Shown in pieces: positions 1 to 5,221 of a DNA stretch of 6,779 nt. The translations under genes and the position numbers were made by a program. The stretch comes from a bacterium (GTDB lineage: Bacteria; SZUA-79; Acidulodesulfobacterales; Acidulodesulfobacteraceae): assembly GCA_021803845.1 (NCBI GenBank), contig JAJZLA010000085.1, forward strand, positions 1 through 6,779. The letters run 5' to 3'. The notes beneath the pieces were generated by a model. That model was not told the origin of the DNA. It worked only from the letters and a program-made list of their open reading frames with translations, and ran no database searches. Each line of letters starts with the position of its first letter. The first letter of the stretch is position 1.

Positions 1-1790
1 CGCCTTCATGGAAACTTTATTCTTCCTTTTGCGATATTTACGAAGGCAGTTATGCTTATTCTTATAATTCTATATTTTATATCCATAACGTTCCTATCCT
101 CTATTTTCCTTTTATGGTTACGCCTATAAAAACCAAGAAATCCTCCGGCCTTTTAATACCCACGGCGGGTTACAGTTCTCTTACCGGTTATCAGGCAGGA
201 GAAGGTTATTATTTCGACCTCGGACGTTCGCAGGATTTGACCTACGAACTTAATTATTACAGCTACTTAGGATACGGCAACTCCTTAAAGTACAGATACA
301 GCCTAAATCCATACTCGCACGGTTCGATTTACGGTTTCTATATACACGAAAACGACGACAAGAAAAGTTTTTCCATGTCTCCTAAATTAACGCGTTATCT
401 GTTGTTCTCCCATAATGTCGATTTCTTAGGTAATGCGGTTATAAAAACAAATCTGAATATTCCTTCGGATAATTCTTTCTATTCCGATTTTTCTACAAAC
501 ATTTATCAGATGACGAAAAACAGGCTTTCTTCCAACCTTTCGGCTACTTATGATTTTCAGAGTTATTCGGCGAGAATGAATTTTTTAAGGTTAGATAACT
601 TGTTTATTCGGAACTATGCGACGGTTGACGAGTATCCGGCTTTTTCTTTAGACGGACAGTCCAAACTCGGAAAATTTTTTAATAATCCTTTATATTTCAA
701 TTTGCATTCTTCTTTCGACGTTTTCAGGAGTCCCGCATACTTAAACGATGAAAGGACAGATATTTACCCGTCGGTTTATATGCCTTTAAACATTATAAAA
801 GGAGTTCATGTAACGCCGAGAATAGGAATAAGGGATACGGGTTATTTTAATATAACGGACGGCTATAACGACGTTTCTTCGACTGACAAGAACAGACAAA
901 TTTATTATGCTTCTATAGACGACAATACTACCCTGTTTAATAATTACTTGACTTCTGCCAAAAACAACGCAGGTTATTTAGCTTTTTTAACCCCTTATTT
1001 AAATTATAATCTTGTAAAGCCGGTTAATCAGTCGGGTCTTCCGTTAATAGACCAAGCGGATTATATTCCAAAGGAAAGCGCATTTAAATACGGATTAAAT
1101 TTTAATTTAGAAGGTTATAACGATAAAGGCATAAACAATCTGCTGAGATTAAGTTTATACCAGTATCATTCTATTTCAGGCAACTTTATAAATCCGGTTA
1201 ATTATTTTAATTACGATAATTCCAATTCGGATATAATTACTAGAATAAAAATACATCCAATTTCTAACCTGTATTTTTTCGGAAACGCAAGTTACGACGA
1301 TTATAACTTTATATTTCACGATTATAATATAAATTCGCAAATTACCGATTTTAGAAAAGATTCTTTCGGCATAGGCTATACCGAAATAAACGATGTTCAG
1401 GGCTATATATCGGCATTAAATATGTTTAATTCGGCAAACGCAAATTTTTTCCCGCAGACTACGTCCGTTATTACCGGGCTGAACACTCTGTCCTATACGA
1501 GTTTATCGGCTAATTTAAATATAATAGGCGGCTTCAGCATTAATACCACCGAAGATATAGACTTAACCGTGCATAAAGATATATCTAATTCTATAGGTGC
1601 CGTATATCAGACGGGATGTATAGGTTTTGTAGCAAATTATATGAATCTGCCGTATTTTCACCAGTCGGCTTTTTCTTTCGGTTTAATACTGAGGGGCATA
1701 GGCACTTATGGATTCGGCAATATGATTACGCCTGGAGCTTCGCCGTCAGGATTATCGATGAGCGGTCCCGGATTCAGCAACGGTTCTTAA
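1..1790 (+). CDS. lptD: LptD (OstA/Imp) LPS-assembly outer membrane protein, C-terminal part, 5' end outside window
   Basis: Partial gene: the reading frame is open from base 3, so the ATG at 114 is an internal Met and not the start. It gives 595 visible residues against a usual family length of about 700-800. LptD is the outer-membrane beta-barrel that, with lipoprotein LptE, inserts LPS into the outer leaflet. Residues 1-55 match the end of the periplasmic jelly roll and the barrel entry: Trp3, a HNVPILYFPF segment, then a KKSSGLLIPTAGY segment like the family's RRSGFLIP. The rest alternates aromatic and polar residues as a transmembrane beta-barrel does, and includes the family's LPLIDQADY stretch. 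The last strand (FSFGLILRGIG) is followed by a 22-residue Gly/Ser-rich tail. A Tyr-Gln-Thr-Gly-Cys segment (Cys539) aligns with the E. coli Cys724-Cys725 pair but keeps only the second Cys. LptE and other Lpt genes are not in view. The family call is firm. Confidence 0.93.
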   Translation, partial: PSWKLYSSFCDIYEGSYAYSYNSIFYIHNVPILYFPFMVTPIKTKKSSGLLIPTAGYSSLTGYQAGEGYYFDLGRSQDLTYELNYYSYLGYGNSLKYRYSLNPYSHGSIYGFYIHENDDKKSFSMSPKLTRYLLFSHNVDFLGNAVIKTNLNIPSDNSFYSDFSTNIYQMTKNRLSSNLSATYDFQSYSARMNFLRLDNLFIRNYATVDEYPAFSLDGQSKLGKFFNNPLYFNLHSSFDVFRSPAYLNDERTDIYPSVYMPLNIIKGVHVTPRIGIRDTGYFNITDGYNDVSSTDKNRQIYYASIDDNTTLFNNYLTSAKNNAGYLAFLTPYLNYNLVKPVNQSGLPLIDQADYIPKESAFKYGLNFNLEGYNDKGINNLLRLSLYQYHSISGNFINPVNYFNYDNSNSDIITRIKIHPISNLYFFGNASYDDYNFIFHDYNINSQITDFRKDSFGIGYTEINDVQGYISALNMFNSANANFFPQTTSVITGLNTLSYTSLSANLNIIGGFSINTTEDIDLTVHKDISNSIGAVYQTGCIGFVANYMNLPYFHQSAFSFGLILRGIGTYGFGNMITPGASPSGLSMSGPGFSNGS

Positions 1791-1807
1791 AAGTAAAAGC
1801 ATTTACG

Positions 1808-1815
1808 AAAGGAGG
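1808..1815 (+). promoter_or_regulatory. Strong Shine-Dalgarno site of rmlB
   Basis: AAAGGAGG followed by T (GGAGGT ends at 1816) is close to a perfect anti-16S match. It lies about 11-12 bases before the ATG at 1828, slightly longer than the optimum. It supports 1828 as the start of rmlB. It is by far the best ribosome binding site in the window, which suggests rmlB is translated independently of lptD upstream. Confidence 0.8.
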
Positions 1816-1827
1816 TATAAAAATTTA

Positions 1828-2835
1828 ATGAAGACGTATCTAGTAACCGGCGGTTTCGGGTTTATAGGGGCCAATTTCATACGTTATATTTTGGATAATC
1901 GAAAAGACGTAGATATTATAAACATAGACAGTATAACCTATGCCGCAAATCCCGAAAATCTTGCGGGCTATACCGAAAATTACAGGTTTTACAAGGCGGA
2001 TATCGCAGACAAGCAGGCTTTGTCTAAAATTTTTAACGAAAATAAAATAGATTTCGTAATAAATTTTGCGGCAGAATCCCATGTGGACAGGTCTATTTTG
2101 GAACCTTCTATTTTTATCGAGACTAACGTCGCGGGAACGCTTAATTTGCTGGAACTGTCTTTGAAGCATAAAGTAGAAAAATTTCTTCAGATTTCCACAG
2201 ACGAAGTTTACGGATCGCTTGGAGCAACAGGAAAATTCAGCGAAGAAACTTCTTTGTCGCCGAGAAGCCCTTATTCCGCTTCAAAAGCCTCCGCGGATAT
2301 GCTTGCCATGTCGTTTTTTCATACTTACGATATGCCGGTTTTAATTACGAGGTGTTCAAATAATTACGGGCCGTATCAGTTTCCCGAAAAATTAATACCG
2401 TTGACTATAATAAACGCTTTAAACGATAAAGAAATTCCTCTTTACGGCGACGGAAAAAACGTAAGGGACTGGATACACGTTTTAGACCACGTTAAAGGAA
2501 TATGTTTAGTTTTAGAAAAAGGAGAATTTGGAGAAATTTATAATATAGGCGGCAATGCAGAAACGAAAAATATTGATATAATTATACATATACTCGATAA
2601 ACTTAATAAACCGCATTCTTTAATAAAATACGTCAAAGATAGGCTGGGGCACGACAGAAGATATGCAATGGATTTTTCAAAAATAAATAAAAATATGGGT
2701 TTTTTGCCGGAATACGTTCTAGAAAAAGGTCTCGACGATACAATAGACTGGTACGGAAATAACGAAAATTGGTGGCGTAAAATATTATCCGGCGATTATA
2801 AAGAATATTATAAAACAATGTATGAAAACAGATGA
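1828..2835 (+). CDS. rmlB: dTDP-glucose 4,6-dehydratase RmlB
   Basis: A complete 335-residue protein, within the usual family length. RmlB is a cytoplasmic NAD+-dependent extended short-chain dehydrogenase that converts dTDP-glucose to dTDP-4-keto-6-deoxyglucose, the second step of dTDP-L-rhamnose synthesis. Visible motifs are the Rossmann GGFGFIG (8-14), Asp34 after strand 2 for the NAD ribose, FAAESHVDRSI (80-90), the catalytic Thr124-Asp125-Glu126 in STDEVYG, and the Tyr149-xxx-Lys153 pair in YSASK. The nucleotide-sugar region follows: NNYGPYQFPEKLIPL (178-192), VRDWIHVLDH (212-221) and GHDRRYAMD (274-282). The Asp-Glu pair marks a dehydratase rather than a UDP-glucose 4-epimerase. The start is fixed by the strong ribosome binding site and by Met-Lys-Thr directly before the Rossmann strand. 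It lies 37 bases after lptD and 9 bases before rmlD, so it is probably cotranscribed with rmlD. Confidence 0.96.
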   Translation: MKTYLVTGGFGFIGANFIRYILDNRKDVDIINIDSITYAANPENLAGYTENYRFYKADIADKQALSKIFNENKIDFVINFAAESHVDRSILEPSIFIETNVAGTLNLLELSLKHKVEKFLQISTDEVYGSLGATGKFSEETSLSPRSPYSASKASADMLAMSFFHTYDMPVLITRCSNNYGPYQFPEKLIPLTIINALNDKEIPLYGDGKNVRDWIHVLDHVKGICLVLEKGEFGEIYNIGGNAETKNIDIIIHILDKLNKPHSLIKYVKDRLGHDRRYAMDFSKINKNMGFLPEYVLEKGLDDTIDWYGNNENWWRKILSGDYKEYYKTMYENR

Positions 2836-2844
2836 GGTTTAATT

Positions 2845-3717
2845 ATGCTTAAAATTGCCCTGATCGGTTCGACCGGCATGCTCGGTATCGACGTAAATGC
2901 CGCCTTAAAAGGCGTTAACTTTTTAATTAAAAATTTTAACTCAAAAAATTTGGATATTGCAAATTCGGAAGCGGTTAATTCGGCCATCGAAAGTTTCAAG
3001 CCCGATTATATCGTTAATTGCGCGGCCTACACTAACGTGGACGGAGCCGAAACCGACAAAGAGCTGGCGGATGCCGTTAATAATACAGGAGTGCAAAATT
3101 TAGCCGAGGCCGCTTTAAACACAGGCTCCAGAATAATTCATATCAGTACGGATTATGTTTTTGACGGCACGAAAAGAACGCCTTATAACGAAGACGACGG
3201 GACTAATCCCATTAACGAATACGGTTTTTCGAAGCTCAGAGGGGAAGAAGCTTTAAAAAACTCCGGCGCAAGTTACATAATACTGCGTACTTCCTGGCTT
3301 TACGGGAAAAACGGGAAAAATTTCGTAAATACTATTCTTAAGTTAGCGGACAGCCAGAAAAAAATAGAAGTCGTCGACGATCAGTTCGGCAGTCCGACCT
3401 ATACTAAAGACATAGCTTATGCGATATCGGAAATAATAATAAAAGACAATTCGAAAAACGAAATATATCATTTGACTAATTCAAGCGACGGACATACTAC
3501 ATGGTATAAGTTTGCTCTCGAAATAGTAAATGTTTTTAAAAGAACTAACTGCGAGGTTATTCCCGTAAGTTCGGATAAATCAATCAGGGCGGCGAGAAGA
3601 CCTGTTTACAGCGTTTTAGATAACGTCAAAATTAAAGAAGATTACGGAATTGAATTAAGGTCGTGGAAAGATGCTTTAAAAAAATACTGCAACGATATCG
3701 GCTACTTTATTGTTTGA
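2845..3717 (+). CDS. rmlD: dTDP-4-dehydrorhamnose reductase RmlD
   Basis: A complete 290-residue protein, typical for the family. RmlD reduces dTDP-4-keto-L-rhamnose to dTDP-L-rhamnose with NAD(P)H in the cytoplasm, the last step of the Rml pathway. Seen in order: Rossmann GSTGMLG (8-14), NCAAYTNVDGAE (58-69), STDYVFDG (101-108) with catalytic Thr102, the Tyr126-xxx-Lys130 pair in YGFSK, LRTSWLYG (147-154), DDQFGSPTYT (178-187), and the C-terminal Arg-Arg-Pro (251-253) with the following Tyr-Ser-Val-Leu. These are the hallmarks of RmlD rather than of RmlB-like epimerases. A GAGG at 2834-2837, overlapping the rmlB stop, lies 7 bases before the ATG and supports this start. The 9-base gap implies an rmlB-rmlD operon. 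The enzyme for the intervening step, RmlC epimerase, is not in the window. RmlD is the last gene of the block, ending next to a likely promoter. Confidence 0.95.
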   Translation: MLKIALIGSTGMLGIDVNAALKGVNFLIKNFNSKNLDIANSEAVNSAIESFKPDYIVNCAAYTNVDGAETDKELADAVNNTGVQNLAEAALNTGSRIIHISTDYVFDGTKRTPYNEDDGTNPINEYGFSKLRGEEALKNSGASYIILRTSWLYGKNGKNFVNTILKLADSQKKIEVVDDQFGSPTYTKDIAYAISEIIIKDNSKNEIYHLTNSSDGHTTWYKFALEIVNVFKRTNCEVIPVSSDKSIRAARRPVYSVLDNVKIKEDYGIELRSWKDALKKYCNDIGYFIV

Positions 3718-3741
3718 AAAATAAAAATTAAGATATATAAT
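3714..3741 (+). promoter_or_regulatory. Candidate sigma-70-type promoter for the DUF502-rsmE-smc unit
   Basis: A TTGAAA (3714-3719, five of six bases of the -35 consensus) is separated by 16 bases from a perfect TATAAT (3736-3741). A second TATAAT lies at 3745-3750 but is 25 bases from that -35 box. The -35 box overlaps the rmlD stop codon. The site sits in the only sizeable intergenic gap and points toward the next three genes. The surrounding DNA is very A/T-rich, so a chance TATAAT is easy; the pairing with a spaced -35 box is what makes it credible. Confidence 0.5.
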
Positions 3742-3774
3742 ATATATAATAAAAGCGCTAAATACAGCCCATTT

Positions 3775-3808
3775 TGCGGCGGTGCAGGAATTAAATTATG
3801 GCGCCGCA
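3775..3808 (+). other. GC-rich hairpin in the leader of the DUF502 gene
   Basis: TGCGGCG (3775-3781) is exactly complementary to CGCCGCA (3802-3808), giving a 7-bp stem, six of them G-C pairs, around a 20-base loop. It stands out in an A/T-rich spacer. No U-run follows directly: the next bases are TAAATATAATTTTT, so it is a poor intrinsic terminator. It may be a 5'-leader structure of the downstream transcript. The loop contains an AGGA and an ATG belonging to a mini-ORF. The large loop and a chance origin remain possible. Confidence 0.4.
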
Positions 3809-3824
3809 TAAATATAATTTTTAA
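3798..3824 (+). CDS. Possible 8-residue leader peptide or upstream mini-ORF
   Basis: ATG at 3798 opens an 8-codon frame (MAPHKYNF) that ends in TAA at 3822-3824. An AGGA at 3786-3789 lies 8 bases before the ATG, which is a better ribosome binding site than any of the three following genes shows. The initiation region is in the loop, and the first codons are in the right arm, of the hairpin at 3775-3808. It is out of frame with the DUF502 gene and ends 23 bases before that start. It could couple translation to the next gene or act in attenuation, but it is short enough to occur by chance. Confidence 0.22.
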   Translation: MAPHKYNF

Positions 3825-3847
3825 AAAAAATAAATCTCGTAAAATTA

Positions 3848-4444
3848 ATGGGTAAAACTTTTTTGTCTAAAATAAGAAGCAGGTTTCTTGCCGGTTTAAC
3901 CGTAGTCGTTCCGGGAACTTTGACTATTTTTATAATAGTCTGGCTGTTAAAGGAAATAAACCTTATTTTTAATCCATTTTCCATTTTCCTCGAAAATTAT
4001 ATTCATATTTATATACCGGAAATAGGGTTAATACTTTTGCTTATTTTAATTTTAGCTTCCGGTTATCTTATTACGAATTTAGCGGGAAGGTCTATTATAA
4101 ACTTTTATGAAAACGTAATGTTAAAAATTCCGGTAGTAAATTTACTTTATAAATCTACGAAACAGTGGGTAGATATTTTTTCTCCCGGCAAGAGTTCATT
4201 TAAAAAATTTGTTCTGGTAAAATATAACGACGATAAATTTATATACGGCTTTTTAACTTCCGCTACCGGAATAAAAACCGGAGGCAAAGACGAATACGCG
4301 GTAGTGTATATACCTACTAACCATTTATATATAGGAATGAATATTATAGCAAAAAAAGAAGACGTAATAGATACCGGATTAAAAGTAGAACAGGGTATTC
4401 AGATAGTTCTTTCGGCCGGAATAGCGTTTCCGGATAGTTTATAA
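3848..4444 (+). CDS. DUF502 family two-TM inner membrane protein
   Basis: A complete 198-residue protein, close to the usual length of bacterial DUF502 proteins. Their molecular role is unknown; plant homologues are the COV/LCV membrane proteins. Two hydrophobic helices lie at about 14-34 (after a basic start, ending in a VWLL segment) and 58-78 (ILLLILILASGYL). The family landmarks are RFLAGLTVVVPGTLT (12-26), IPEIGL (56-61), KIPVVNLLYKSTKQ (93-106), VVYIPT (152-157) and a near-terminal LSAG (188-191). The signature loop usually reading roughly PTTPNPTSG is here shortened to PTNHLYIG. The C-terminal half is soluble and beta-rich, probably cytoplasmic. An in-frame stop at 3815 with no ATG, GTG or TTG after it fixes this start, yet no Shine-Dalgarno site is visible. 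It ends 15 bases before the rsmE-like gene. Confidence 0.85.
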   Translation: MGKTFLSKIRSRFLAGLTVVVPGTLTIFIIVWLLKEINLIFNPFSIFLENYIHIYIPEIGLILLLILILASGYLITNLAGRSIINFYENVMLKIPVVNLLYKSTKQWVDIFSPGKSSFKKFVLVKYNDDKFIYGFLTSATGIKTGGKDEYAVVYIPTNHLYIGMNIIAKKEDVIDTGLKVEQGIQIVLSAGIAFPDSL

Positions 4445-4459
4445 AACCTTTGACGGAAA

Positions 4460-5206
4460 ATGCATAACAGATTCTTTATCGAAGAAAAAATAGAAACGGA
4501 CGGCAAAATTTCAGGAAAAAAAATAGTTTTAGAATCTATAACTTCCCATATTAAAGCCTTTAGAAAACAAACCGGTTCAAAAATTTTGCTTTACGACGGC
4601 GCAGGATCGGTGTTTTCCGCAGTAATTATAGAAATTTCTAAAAGAAGCGCGGTTTTAGAACTGTCGTCGGTTGACAGATATACCGAAAACGGACCTAAAG
4701 TAAATATTTTTTTGCCGTTAATTACTTCGCATATTATGGATCAGTTAATCGCAAGGATTTGCGAGCTTGAAATAAGCGCCGTGATTCCGGTTGTTACCGA
4801 AAGATCGATAATTTTAAAAAACAGGAAAGAGATAGATTCAAAGATGTCTAAATGGGATAAGATTTCCAAAGGCGCTATGATAATTGCGGGAAAAAATTTT
4901 TCCACGAAGATAAAAGAACCCGAAACATTAGAATACGCATTTAAAGCGGCCGAAAATTACGGCGTAAAACTTATAGCCGTGCCTAAAGCAGAGTTGTATC
5001 TTAAAAAATATTTAGAATCTTTTGATTTTAGCAAAAAAGATATTTCCATGGGAATTTTTATAGGCCCGGAAGGCGATTTTTCGGCATCCGAGTTAGAACT
5101 TTCCAAAAAATACGGATTGACGCAGGTTAAGTTGACCGATTACGTTATGAGTACTTTCACGGCTTCTATTTATTCAGTTTCCAATTTAATATGTTACTCG
5201 CATTAA
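4460..5206 (+). CDS. rsmE: RsmE-like 16S rRNA (uracil-1498-N3) methyltransferase, divergent
   Basis: A complete 248-residue protein of usual RsmE length. RsmE methylates N3 of U1498 in 16S rRNA, using SAM bound in a SPOUT trefoil knot. The N-terminal PUA-like domain (about 1-70) opens with the typical RFF and has a SHIKAFR stretch and a LLYDGAG stretch. The SPOUT domain follows, with CELEISAVIPVVTERS (101-116), KWDKISKGA (131-139) and the SAM-loop GPEGDFSASE (202-211). Key positions are altered. GPEGG is GPEGD, the internal Glu-Gln after the RW-containing helix is Ile141-Ile142, and the knot motif usually LGxRILRxETA reads LTDYVMSTFTA (225-235), losing the Gly, both Arg and the Glu. It may be inactive, altered in target, or a fast-evolving true RsmE. 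The start is fixed by an in-frame TGA just upstream; the only GGA is 2 bases from the ATG. It lies 15 bases from each neighbour. Confidence 0.82.
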   Translation: MHNRFFIEEKIETDGKISGKKIVLESITSHIKAFRKQTGSKILLYDGAGSVFSAVIIEISKRSAVLELSSVDRYTENGPKVNIFLPLITSHIMDQLIARICELEISAVIPVVTERSIILKNRKEIDSKMSKWDKISKGAMIIAGKNFSTKIKEPETLEYAFKAAENYGVKLIAVPKAELYLKKYLESFDFSKKDISMGIFIGPEGDFSASELELSKKYGLTQVKLTDYVMSTFTASIYSVSNLICYSH

Positions 5207-5221
5207 AAACTTTCATATATT

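Noticed and set aside
114..116. ATG at 114 as the start of the LptD gene
   Set aside because: The frame is open upstream to base 3 and encodes conserved LptD residues (Trp3 and the VPILYFPF stretch), so this Met is internal.
1722..1787. Gly/Ser-rich 22-residue tail of LptD as an unusual C-terminal extension
   Set aside because: E. coli LptD also continues about this far after its last strand, with a similar YGxG segment, so the tail is ordinary in length.
1616..1828. 70-codon + strand ORF spanning the lptD end and the lptD-rmlB gap
   Set aside because: It overlaps the conserved last strands of LptD in another frame, has no SD site, and its translation matches no family.
1840..2169. 109-codon minus-strand ORF
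   Set aside because: It lies antisense to the conserved RmlB Rossmann region; there is no separate start signal and no recognisable protein.
2633..2999. Two short minus-strand ORFs at the rmlB-rmlD junction
   Set aside because: Antisense shadows of RmlB and RmlD codons; low-complexity translation and no ribosome binding site.
3775..3825. Hairpin at 3775-3808 as an intrinsic terminator of rmlD
   Set aside because: The stem is not followed directly by a U-run, the loop is 20 bases, and it lies downstream of the promoter candidate for the next unit.
3796..3984. 62-codon minus-strand ORF antisense to the DUF502 start
   Set aside because: Shadow of the first DUF502 transmembrane segment, with no supporting signals.
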